A stretch of 64,000 nucleotides of DNA, from the NCBI RefSeq assembly GCF_027111275.1, contig NZ_CP114286.1, positions 1,550,001-1,614,000 of the forward strand. Direction: 5' to 3'. Within the stretch, counting starts at the first letter, position 1. Each line of letters opens with the position of its first letter. The notes beneath the pieces were generated by a model. It saw nothing but the letters and a program-made list of their open reading frames with translations. It made no database searches and had not been told where the DNA came from. The DNA comes from Flavobacterium luteolum (lineage in GTDB: Bacteria > Bacteroidota > Bacteroidia > Flavobacteriales > Flavobacteriaceae). The translations under genes and the position numbers were made by a program. Below, in pieces: positions 9,512 to 17,194 of this stretch.

Positions 9512-9940
9512 TTATTCCTTCTTCTTATTTTTACTATCAATAACAGCACCTGTTCCAGTTCCTAATGCAGCTCCGGCTAAACCGCCAATAATGGCACCTT
9601 CGCCTTTTTTCTTACTGACAATTGCTCCTGTTGCGGCACCTACTCCAGCACCAATTACAGCTCCTTTAGCAGTTGCGCTCCAACCTTTCTTTTTAGCTGG
9701 TGCAGCTGTCGTTGTTGCGTCTTGCTGATGCACTACGACAACTTTCTCTTTTTGAGCTTCGATCTTTTCCTCGTTTAATTTCGCCATTTCAGTCTTCATC
9801 GAATCGATAACACGCTGTTTGTTAATCTCAACTTTCATTGAATCAATGCTGGCTTGCTTGGCTTTATTTACATCTTCTTTGCTCTGATTTTGGCAAGAAG
9901 CTAAAAATATCACGGTTAATAAAATATATAAGCCTTTCAT
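9512..9940 (-). CDS. Glycine-zipper lipoprotein (YMGG-like)
   Basis: The open frame extends upstream to 10069, but the start at 9940 is chosen because it puts a lipoprotein signal (KGLYILLTVIFLASC, lipobox LASC) at the N-terminus; this gives 142 residues. A charged helical stretch (about residues 22-65, heptad-like with repeated EINKQRVIDSM-type units) suggests a coiled coil. The C-terminus is a glycine zipper (AVIGAGVGAATGAIV...IGGLAGAALGTGTGAVI) capable of membrane insertion, ending in KNKKKE. Such YMGG/Gly-zipper proteins are surface or outer-membrane lipoproteins of unclear role, often stress related. Confidence 0.8.
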   Translation of the reverse strand: MKGLYILLTVIFLASCQNQSKEDVNKAKQASIDSMKVEINKQRVIDSMKTEMAKLNEEKIEAQKEKVVVVHQQDATTTAAPAKKKGWSATAKGAVIGAGVGAATGAIVSKKKGEGAIIGGLAGAALGTGTGAVIDSKNKKKE

Positions 9941-10082
9941 GATTGTAAGTTTTAAAAAATTATACATTACAAAGTTCTTAATATCTGCTATAATAATTAT
10001 TACAGAATTTTTTAGAAAGTTTATAAGATTTGAAGTTTTTGATGTTTCTCGCTGCGTTTTATTTTTCAAGCTGAATGAAAAT

Positions 10083-10353
10083 AATCTCGCAATCCCGATA
10101 GCTATCGGGAACGAAGACGGAAAATTTTTAATCTTTTAAATTTAATAGCGTTCAGCTTTAGCTGGATGAAAAAGTGATTAAAAAAAAAAGCTTTAGCCAA
10201 ACTGCACTAGTTTGGCTAAAGCCCCATTAACTTCATCTTTAATACCTCCAGCTTAAGCAGGAGGCAATTCAAAAAAAATCTTTTTAATCCTTTTAATCTG
10301 TGGCAAAAAAACTTTACGCCTTCGTTCCCGATAGCTATCGGGATTGCGAGATT
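10083..10353. repeat. Composite element: 34-bp perfect inverted repeat with nested hairpins
   Basis: Arms at 10083-10116 and 10320-10353 are exact reverse complements; each contains the palindrome TCCCGATAGCTATCGGGA. The 203-nt interior has a 14-bp hairpin GCTTTAGCCAAACT (10190-10222) and a CCTCCAGCTTAAGCAGGAGG near-palindrome (10245-10264). The right arm ends 10 nt from the kynureninase stop codon. The rest of the 9941-10362 gap is AT-rich with no gene seen. Confidence 0.9.
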
Positions 10354-10362
10354 AATAAACCC

Positions 10363-11637
10363 TTACTTTCCTAAAATTCCTTTTTTCAGAATTTGTCCAA
10401 AGTCATACATATCTTCATAAGAGCAATATAACGGAACTGGTGCTAGACGAATAACGTTTGGTTCACGCCAATCTGTGATTACCCCATTTTTCATTAAATA
10501 ATCAAACAATGCTCTTCCTTCTCCGTGAAGGAAAACAGACAATTGTGAAGCTCTTTCTTCTGGATTTGAAGGCGTGATGATTTCAAAAGTACTTTCTACT
10601 TCCTTATCGATTTCATGAAGAATAAATTCCAGATAAGAAGTAATATGGTCACGTTTTTTAATTAAAGCATCCATTCCAACTTCAGCAAACATTTCTACTG
10701 AAGCTAAATATGGTGCTAGAGAAAGAACCGGAAGATTACTAATCTGCCATCCGTCTGCACCGTGAACTGGATCAAAGTTTGGTTCCATTTTAAAGCGACG
10801 TTCTTTGTTATGTCCCCACCATCCCGCAAATCTTGGCAAGTCTGAATTATGATGTTTTTCGTGAACAAAACAACCCGAAGCATTTCCTGGACCCGAATTC
10901 ATATATTTATAACTGCACCAAGCGGCAAAATCTACATTCCAATCGTGAAGTTCTAGTTTAATATTTCCAGCAGCGTGAGCCAAATCCCACCCTACTTTTG
11001 CTCCTGCTTTTTGTCCTGCAGCTGTAATGGTTTTAATATCAAAAACTTGTCCGGTATAATAATTTACTCCTCCAATTAATACCAAAGCCAGTTCGTCGCC
11101 AACTTCTTCAATCTTAGCCAAAACATCTTCTAAACGAATATTATGTTCTCCTTCTCTGCGTTTAATTTCGACAATTGCATCTTCTGGTTTGTATCCGTGA
11201 AAATTCACCTGACTTTGAAACATATATTGATCTGATGGAAAAGCTTTTTCTTCGCAGATAATTTTATAGCGTGTTTTAGTCGGCTGATAAAAAGAAACCA
11301 TCAGCAAATGAAGATTCACTGTCAAAGTATTCATAACCGTAACTTCAGACGGAAGCGCGCCAACAATTTTACTCAATGGCTCAGCAAATCTTTCTTGATA
11401 ATCCCACCAAGGTTTTTCAGCATAAAAATGACCTTCGACAGCAAGTTCTGCCCAATCATTCATTACTTCATCAATATAAGCTTTGGTGCGTTTTGGCTGT
11501 AATCCTAGAGAATTTCCTGTGAAATAAATTACTCGTTTATCATTTACTTTAGGAAAAATAAATTGTTCTTGATAATGATTTAATGCGTCTTTCGAATCTA
11601 GCTCTCGTGCAAATTCGCGTGTATTTTGAAAAGTCAT
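10363..11637 (-). CDS. kynU: Kynureninase
   Basis: The 424-residue PLP enzyme converts kynurenine or 3-hydroxykynurenine to anthranilate or 3-hydroxyanthranilate plus alanine. Hallmarks seen are VIYFTGNSLGLQPK near residue 35, WDLAHAAGN (PLP aspartate), the Schiff-base lysine in WCSYKYMNSGPG and the following FAGWWGH. Length fits the family (about 410-430). No other tryptophan-catabolism gene is adjacent, so it may act with a distant set. It is followed by the 34-bp inverted repeat element and preceded by a repeat-rich intergenic region. Confidence 0.97.
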   Translation of the reverse strand: MTFQNTREFARELDSKDALNHYQEQFIFPKVNDKRVIYFTGNSLGLQPKRTKAYIDEVMNDWAELAVEGHFYAEKPWWDYQERFAEPLSKIVGALPSEVTVMNTLTVNLHLLMVSFYQPTKTRYKIICEEKAFPSDQYMFQSQVNFHGYKPEDAIVEIKRREGEHNIRLEDVLAKIEEVGDELALVLIGGVNYYTGQVFDIKTITAAGQKAGAKVGWDLAHAAGNIKLELHDWNVDFAAWCSYKYMNSGPGNASGCFVHEKHHNSDLPRFAGWWGHNKERRFKMEPNFDPVHGADGWQISNLPVLSLAPYLASVEMFAEVGMDALIKKRDHITSYLEFILHEIDKEVESTFEIITPSNPEERASQLSVFLHGEGRALFDYLMKNGVITDWREPNVIRLAPVPLYCSYEDMYDFGQILKKGILGK

Positions 11638-11682
11638 TGTGTTTTTGTTTTGGATGCTAAAATAACAAAAATTGTTTGTTTT

Positions 11683-12026
11683 GTTTCAGGTTTAAGGTTT
11701 CAAGTTGAATTGCTTTGTGTTTTTTAACCGCAAAGAGCGCAAAGGATTTTTTATCAAGGCTATTGGTTACAAACGCTAAGTTCGCAAAGCTTTGCGTTCT
11801 TTTGCATTTGGCAAGCATAGACTCAGTAAAAAGCCCTTGTGCTCTTTGTTATTTAACCGCAAAGTTCGCAAGGCTTTTTTATCAAGGCTAACGTTTATAA
11901 ACGCTAAGTTCGCAAAGCTTTGCGTTCTTTTGTTTATGGTAAACATATACTGAGCAAAAAAACTTTGCGCTCTTTGCGTTTAAAATTTCTCAACGAATGT
12001 CAAACTTGAAACCTGAAACTTGAAAC
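11683..12026. repeat. Repeat cluster: imperfect outer inverted repeat around two tandem ~128-bp copies
   Basis: The outer arms GTTTCAGGTTTAAGGTTTCA.. (11683-11706) and AACTTGAAACCTGAAACTTG.. (12003-12026) are imperfect reverse complements. Between them, two direct copies (11726-11854 and 11855-11981) both begin AACCGCAAAG and contain ACGCTAAGTTCGCAAAGC and TTTGCGTTCTTTTG. A further diverged AACCGCGAAGTTCGCGAGG copy lies at about 41313. There is no ORF; this fills the 450-nt gap between kynU and queA. Confidence 0.85.
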
Positions 12027-12035
12027 AAATAAAAA

Positions 12036-12064
12036 ACCCGACAGCTTCTTAAAAACTGTCGGGT
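12036..12064 (-). terminator. Intrinsic terminator of queA
   Basis: Stem ACCCGACAG (12036-12044) pairs with CTGTCGGGT (12056-12064); read on the minus strand it ends in a T6 run. It lies 24 nt after the queA stop codon. Confidence 0.85.
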
Positions 12065-12087
12065 CTTCTTTATATTATAAATTCTAA

Positions 12088-13137
12088 TTAAAGAATTAAC
12101 ATCGCGTCTCCGTAAGAATAGAATTTGTATCCTTCTTTGATTGCTTCGTCGTATGCTTTTTTCATTAAATCGTGTCCACAGAAAGCAGAAATCATCATTA
12201 ATAATGTTGATTTTGGTGTGTGGAAGTTAGTAATCATACAGTTTGCAATACTGAAATCGTGAGGAGGGAAAATAAATTTATTTGTCCATCCTTCATAAGG
12301 ATTCAAAGTATTTGCAGAAGAAACAGAACTTTCAATTGCACGCATAGAAGTTGTTCCTACAGCACATATACGTTTTTTCTTTGCTTTTCCTTCATTAACA
12401 ATATCGCAAGCTTCTTGAGTAATGATTAATTCCTCAGAGTCCATTTTGTGTTTAGATAAATCTTCAACCTCAACTGGGTTAAAAGTTCCTAAACCAACGT
12501 GTAAAGTTACCTCAGCAAAGTTTACTCCTTTGATTTCTAATTTCTTCAAAAGGTGTTTTGAGAAGTGTAAACCCGCAGTTGGTGCAGCTACAGCTCCTTC
12601 TTCTTTTGCATAGATTGTTTGGTATCTTTCAGCATCTTCAGCAGTTACTTCTCTGTTGATGTATTTAGGAATTGGAGTTTCTCCAAGTTCAGTCAATTTA
12701 TTTCTGAATTCTTCATAAGAACCATCGTATAAGAAACGTAATGTTCTACCACGAGAAGTTGTATTGTCAATTACCTCAGCAACTAACGAATCGTCATCAC
12801 CAAAATAAAGTTTGTTACCAATACGGATTTTTCTAGCTGGATCAACTAAAACATCCCAAAGGCGTTGCTCCGAATTTAATTCTCTTAATAAGAAAACCTC
12901 AATTCTCGCTCCCGTTTTTTCTTTGTTTCCGTACAAACGCGCAGGGAAAACTTTTGTATTGTTAAGAATTAAAACGTCTCCGTCATCAAAATAATTGATA
13001 ACATCTTTAAACATTTTATGTTCGATAGTGTTTTTTTTACGGTCAATTACCATTAAACGAGATTCATCTCTGTTTTCTGCTGGAAATTCAGCCAAAAGTT
13101 CTTTCGGTAAATTGAAATTGAAGTGTGATAATTTCAT
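12088..13137 (-). CDS. queA: tRNA preQ1(34) S-adenosylmethionine ribosyltransferase-isomerase
   Basis: QueA transfers and isomerises the ribosyl moiety of SAM onto preQ1 at tRNA wobble position 34, giving epoxyqueuosine. The 349-residue sequence has the family signature throughout: [34 protein letters not shown]-like [21 protein letters not shown] [25 protein letters not shown] and [16 protein letters not shown]. It has its own promoter (13202-13233) and terminator, so it is a single-gene unit downstream of aroA. Confidence 0.98.
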   Translation of the reverse strand: MKLSHFNFNLPKELLAEFPAENRDESRLMVIDRKKNTIEHKMFKDVINYFDDGDVLILNNTKVFPARLYGNKEKTGARIEVFLLRELNSEQRLWDVLVDPARKIRIGNKLYFGDDDSLVAEVIDNTTSRGRTLRFLYDGSYEEFRNKLTELGETPIPKYINREVTAEDAERYQTIYAKEEGAVAAPTAGLHFSKHLLKKLEIKGVNFAEVTLHVGLGTFNPVEVEDLSKHKMDSEELIITQEACDIVNEGKAKKKRICAVGTTSMRAIESSVSSANTLNPYEGWTNKFIFPPHDFSIANCMITNFHTPKSTLLMMISAFCGHDLMKKAYDEAIKEGYKFYSYGDAMLIL

Positions 13138-13201
13138 ATTTGAGTTGTTGATTTTAGAGTGTAGCTTTTAGATTTGTTTATCTAAAAATTTAAATCGGTT
13201 G

Positions 13202-13233
13202 CAAATATACGATTGTGAGATAGGCGTTGTCAA
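13202..13233 (-). promoter_or_regulatory. Promoter of queA (Bacteroidota type)
   Basis: On the minus strand TATATTTG (an exact TAnnTTTG, plus coordinates 13202-13209) is preceded by TTG (13231-13233) with a 21-nt spacer. It lies about 65 nt upstream of the ATG. Confidence 0.7.
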
Positions 13234-13324
13234 GTGTTTTGATGTTTATTTTCAAAAGTCCTTGATTTACTGCACTTTCAGATTGACTTAAAAAGCTATT
13301 CTTTAAGTCAATTTTAACTTTTTA

Positions 13325-13536
13325 GAACCATATAAGGAATATAAGTTCATTTAAAGCAAACCTATAATTTGGCTAAAGCCGAAAAAACATCTATGAAAAC
13401 CTCAGTTAAAGCTAAAGGCAATTCATTTACGAAAAAAATTATCTAAAATTCAACCATAAAAAAGCCTCTGGTTTTAACCAGAGGCTATGTTTTATTGAGC
13501 TTTAATTTAAATGAACTTATATTCCTTATATGGTTC
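13325..13536. repeat. Composite inverted-repeat element A (AACCATATAAG family) with internal terminator
   Basis: 29-bp arms at 13325-13353 and 13508-13536 are exact reverse complements; each contains AACCATATAAGGAATATAAG or its complement. The interior holds a hairpin (13463-13486) and a diverged copy of the CCTCC..AGGCAATTC module. The right arm ends 6 nt from the aroA stop codon. Three sister elements lie at 25066, 40886 and 62834. Confidence 0.9.
13463..13486 (-). terminator. Terminator hairpin inside element A, downstream of aroA
   Basis: AGCCTCTGGTT (13463-13473) pairs with AACCAGAGGCT (13476-13486). On the minus strand it is followed by TTTTTTATGG. The CTATGTTTTATT flank resembles that of the hairpin at 32767. 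Confidence 0.8.
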
Positions 13537-13541
13537 AAAAA

Positions 13542-14771
13542 TTACAATTCTGAGATTTGAAAGTTCAAGGCTTTTAAATCATTCCAAAAATCTGGATATG
13601 ATTTAGAAACTACTTCGGCATCATCAATAATAATTGGAACTTTTATTGCCAAAGGCGCAAAAGCCATTGCCATACGGTGATCATTATAAGTTGCAATGTG
13701 AATATCGTGTTTTATATTATCAGACTTTACTAAAGTTAAACTGTCATTAGTAACAGAAATATTTGCTCCTAATTTAGTCAGTTCTATTTTCAAAGCTTCT
13801 AGTCGGTCTGTTTCTTTAATTTTTAAAGTGTGAAGACCTGTTAAATGGCATCCAATTCCTAAACCTAAACAAGTTACTACGATTGTCTGAGCAATATCTG
13901 GCGTATTGTTTAATTCAAAATTTACATCTTGATAATTAAATCCTTCCACTTTCTCTAAAGTCATTTTATTGTTTTGGAAAGTCGTTTTCACACCCATTTT
14001 TTCGTAAAGAGAAACTAATTCTGAATCTCCTTGAAGGCTGTTTTCTTTATAACTGCTTAATGTGATTTTTGCAGCATCAGATAAAGCTACAAGACTAAAG
14101 AAGTAAGAAGCCGAACTCCAGTCAGATTCTACAACCATTTCTTTTGATTCAACAGTTTCTTTTGGATAAACTTTGATTACGTTTCCTTCAAAACTTGTTT
14201 TAATATCTAAATCATTAAGAAGAGCCAAAGTCATTTTGATATACGGAATCGAAGTAATTTCTCCTTCTAAGGTCAGTTCTAAACCGTTGTCTAATTTTGA
14301 AGCCACTAATAAAAGTGCCGAAATATATTGGCTGCTCACATTTGCTGCCAAGTTTACTTTTGAAGCCGTAACTTTTTTCCCTTTAATTCGAATTGGCGGG
14401 TATCCTTCTTCTTTTTCATAAGAAATCTCAACTCCTAATTGTCTTAAAGTATCAACTAAAATTTTGATTGGACGCTCCTGCATTCTGCTTGAGCCTGTCA
14501 AGACAACTTCTCTTCCTTCGTTAACCGAAAAATAAGCAGTAAGAAAACGCATTGCTGTTCCCGCGTGGTGAATGTCTACAATTTCGTCATTTCCTGCTAA
14601 AGCTTTCTGCATTACTTCGCTGTCGTCTGAATTTGAAGTATTGGCTAAAGTAATATTTGGAAATAATGCTTTTAATAACAATAAACGGTTCGTTTCACTT
14701 TTAGAACCTGTGATATTTAGTTGCGAATCATCAATGGTGAATGGTGAATTCGTCGTTAATTTTAAATTCAT
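13542..14771 (-). CDS. aroA: 3-phosphoshikimate 1-carboxyvinyltransferase (EPSP synthase)
   Basis: The enzyme joins PEP and shikimate-3-phosphate in the sixth step of the shikimate pathway. The frame is open to 14813, but the start at 14771 (MNLKLTTNSPF) is preferred because the upstream 14 residues are translated repeat-like sequence; this gives 409 residues. Motifs include ITGSKSETNR (substrate binding), HHAGTAMRF, GSSRMQERPI, the KETDR loop and YNDHRMAMAFAPLA. It follows the MazG-like gene by about 98 nt and ends at element A. Its distance from the pheA operon means the aromatic genes are split in two places here. Confidence 0.97.
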   Translation of the reverse strand: MNLKLTTNSPFTIDDSQLNITGSKSETNRLLLLKALFPNITLANTSNSDDSEVMQKALAGNDEIVDIHHAGTAMRFLTAYFSVNEGREVVLTGSSRMQERPIKILVDTLRQLGVEISYEKEEGYPPIRIKGKKVTASKVNLAANVSSQYISALLLVASKLDNGLELTLEGEITSIPYIKMTLALLNDLDIKTSFEGNVIKVYPKETVESKEMVVESDWSSASYFFSLVALSDAAKITLSSYKENSLQGDSELVSLYEKMGVKTTFQNNKMTLEKVEGFNYQDVNFELNNTPDIAQTIVVTCLGLGIGCHLTGLHTLKIKETDRLEALKIELTKLGANISVTNDSLTLVKSDNIKHDIHIATYNDHRMAMAFAPLAIKVPIIIDDAEVVSKSYPDFWNDLKALNFQISEL

Positions 14772-14869
14772 GATATTAGTTATGAGTTGCAAATTATGAG
14801 TAACATAATCCAAGCGCGCAATTTACCACTCCTCGCTCGTAAATCAAAATTCACACTGAAATTTCACAA

Positions 14870-15196
14870 TTATTTCAATTTATCGTTGTTTTTGTGACGA
14901 TCTTTATCTCTAACCGATTTTAAGTCCATTTTTTTATCAAAAGCCGCTTGTAAATCTATTCCTGTCTGATTTGCCAAACACAGCACAACAAAAACAACAT
15001 CTGCTAATTCTTCTCCTAAATCTTTGTTTTTGTCGCTTTCTTTTTCAGATTGTTCGCCATAGCGGCGTGCAATAATTCTGGCAACCTCTCCAACTTCTTC
15101 GGTTAGCTGTGCCATATTGGTCAACTCGTTAAAGTAACGAACGCCGTGTTCTTTTATCCAAGTATCAACATCTAGCTGTGCATTTTTCAAATCCAT
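14870..15196 (-). CDS. MazG-like nucleotide pyrophosphohydrolase
   Basis: This 108-residue all-alpha NTP-PPase of the MazG/dUTPase superfamily carries the metal-binding motif as LTEEVGEVARII followed by LGEELADVVFVVLCLAN (E-E-x-x-E ... E-x-x-D). It probably hydrolyses non-canonical nucleoside triphosphates to monophosphates plus pyrophosphate. It starts 3 nt after the last DUF3857 gene and so is likely co-transcribed with that cluster, with no obvious functional link. Confidence 0.9.
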   Translation of the reverse strand: MDLKNAQLDVDTWIKEHGVRYFNELTNMAQLTEEVGEVARIIARRYGEQSEKESDKNKDLGEELADVVFVVLCLANQTGIDLQAAFDKKMDLKSVRDKDRHKNNDKLK

Positions 15197-15199
15197 CTT

Positions 15200-17188
15200 C
15201 TATATTTTTTTAAGAATTATTTTTTCATTTTGGCTTACGATCATTTTCTGAAAAAACTCTTTTATCATTCCGTACTCCTCAGCTGCAAAAATACTATTGT
15301 TGATTTCTTTTTGACTTACAATTTGAATTTTGTTTTCAGTAACTGAAAAATTTAAGATAAAAGACATCTGTTTGTCTTCTGAAGTTATCTTTACTGGTTT
15401 TGGTATAGATTCTACAACATATCCTTCTGGAATCTGAATACTAAAATTATACTTTTCCATGTTTTTATATCCGAAATAAACAGGCATTTGTCTTCTTTCC
15501 TGATTGAAAGGGTTTTTGCTTCGGGTAAAAAACAACAATGGATTGACAAAAATCTTTCCCTGAATAATATCTGAACGACTGCCCGAAGAAAAAGAAAAAG
15601 TTTCAATAACAGACTGATCTAAATTTGATTTCTGATTTTCTATTTTATAATTTGAAATATTCAAACCTCCTAAATTATTTTCAAATTTTTCAAGATAAGC
15701 GTCTTCCGTTTTGGCTTTGTTTTCTTCTCTGAAACTGTATGCATCATATTCTGTTCGCTGCACTCTACCTTGACCATTCATTTTTCCGTCAGGGTCAATT
15801 TTGACTATAAGGCTGTAAATTTCTTTCGACTGTATTGCTGGATCCAATTCAATTTCTTGAGAATTTCCATCTTTCATAATTAATCTTCCCTTCCAATTTA
15901 AAACATTTAATGGTAAAATGTTAGGAGCTGTAAGCTTTCGAGATGCATCTAAAAGAATTCTTTTACCGTCAATTTCGGCTGCTGCTATAACGTAATTGAA
16001 TCCTGTTCTTGTAGGATAAACTGGAAGTCCATTTTGGATTGTACTTACTAAAACCGGATTCGCTTCTATACCAGCCGCGCGAAGCATATTTATCAGAATA
16101 AAATTGATTTCTGCAACATTTCCTGTTTGTTCTTTATAAGCTTTTGCGACGCCTTTTTCTGTATAACAACTATTAATTTCATTCCAATTCATTCGATTTT
16201 TAACGTAAGTAAAAATCAGATTTAATCTTTCATTTTTATCTTCTACATTAGACAATAATTTATTCAGATCATCTGTAAATAATGTAATTTCATTAAGCTG
16301 CTTACCAAAACTTTCGTCTTTAAAAATAGTTTTGGCGACACCTTCCCAAGTTAAACTGTAATCTTTTACAGGCTGATCAGGAAGACGAACCCTTTCAAGC
16401 TCTTGCTGAATGCTTCCGCGATAATTTTCGAGATTATTAATATATGGTTCTTCTTTTAATGCTGGAACATCTTTTCCTGTATAAAAAGTTTCAATTTGTT
16501 TATAGCTAAATGAGTTTGTCTGATTATAAGCGTTATCAAAATTCTGACTGGCATTTGTAAATTTAGATTCCGTTTCAAGCGGAATTCCTCCGATCAAAAG
16601 CGGTTTATAGATATAAAACTCTGGAATCTGTGTTTTATAATAAAAATAGTTAACTGGAATATCAAACTGAATATCGAAATCTGGAAATTTTATAAGGTTT
16701 TCAGATCTTAAAACATATTTGTATTCAATAATAGAACCCTCTTTCACATTTGGCAGAGTGATCGTTTTTTCTTTCCAATACTTATTAATCTTAGTTTTAA
16801 ATTCTCCCTGATTATTTAGTTTTGTTTTTACAATATTTCCGTTCTCTAAATTATAGGTCATTGCTTCCGAAAATTCTAAACGATCCTCGTTTAACTTTTC
16901 ATAACCAATATAAAAACGCACTTTCTGATCGGCCCAACTTAAACCTTCTTTCTTATAAATTTTAATTTTTACCTCGCAGACATGATTGGCATAAAATCCA
17001 ACATCTTTGTTGTAGCCAAAATAAGTCCTTCCTTTTTTAAACAAGATAGCAGCGGGTGCGCTGCTATCTTTAGGATGGACTTTCTCATTTAATTCTGCAA
17101 TCGTTACTTTGCCCAATTCATAATTTTGAGCTTGAATGGTAATTGTACTCCAAAAAAAGGCGATAAAAATTAGGAGAAATTTTGGCAT
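15200..17188 (-). CDS. DUF3857/DUF3858 transglutaminase-like secreted protein (catalytic residues lost)
   Basis: The 662-residue protein has a signal peptide (FLLIFIAFFWSTITIQAQ), an N-terminal DUF3857 beta domain, a transglutaminase-like core and a C-terminal DUF3858-type beta domain. In the core the usual GNCxD nucleophile segment reads GNVAEIN, so the catalytic Cys is Val, and the usual NHV histidine position is Tyr (FNYVIAAAEIDG). Only the acidic position (LLDAS) remains. It looks like a pseudoenzyme, perhaps a binding protein at the envelope. It is the fourth of four consecutive paralogues (gap 6 nt to the third), probably one operon. Confidence 0.85.
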   Translation of the reverse strand: MPKFLLIFIAFFWSTITIQAQNYELGKVTIAELNEKVHPKDSSAPAAILFKKGRTYFGYNKDVGFYANHVCEVKIKIYKKEGLSWADQKVRFYIGYEKLNEDRLEFSEAMTYNLENGNIVKTKLNNQGEFKTKINKYWKEKTITLPNVKEGSIIEYKYVLRSENLIKFPDFDIQFDIPVNYFYYKTQIPEFYIYKPLLIGGIPLETESKFTNASQNFDNAYNQTNSFSYKQIETFYTGKDVPALKEEPYINNLENYRGSIQQELERVRLPDQPVKDYSLTWEGVAKTIFKDESFGKQLNEITLFTDDLNKLLSNVEDKNERLNLIFTYVKNRMNWNEINSCYTEKGVAKAYKEQTGNVAEINFILINMLRAAGIEANPVLVSTIQNGLPVYPTRTGFNYVIAAAEIDGKRILLDASRKLTAPNILPLNVLNWKGRLIMKDGNSQEIELDPAIQSKEIYSLIVKIDPDGKMNGQGRVQRTEYDAYSFREENKAKTEDAYLEKFENNLGGLNISNYKIENQKSNLDQSVIETFSFSSGSRSDIIQGKIFVNPLLFFTRSKNPFNQERRQMPVYFGYKNMEKYNFSIQIPEGYVVESIPKPVKITSEDKQMSFILNFSVTENKIQIVSQKEINNSIFAAEEYGMIKEFFQKMIVSQNEKIILKKI

Positions 17189-17194
17189 AATATT

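Noticed and set aside
9941..10069. N-terminal 43-residue extension of the glycine-zipper lipoprotein
   Set aside because: It would bury the lipoprotein signal peptide and lipobox, so the start at 9940 is preferred.
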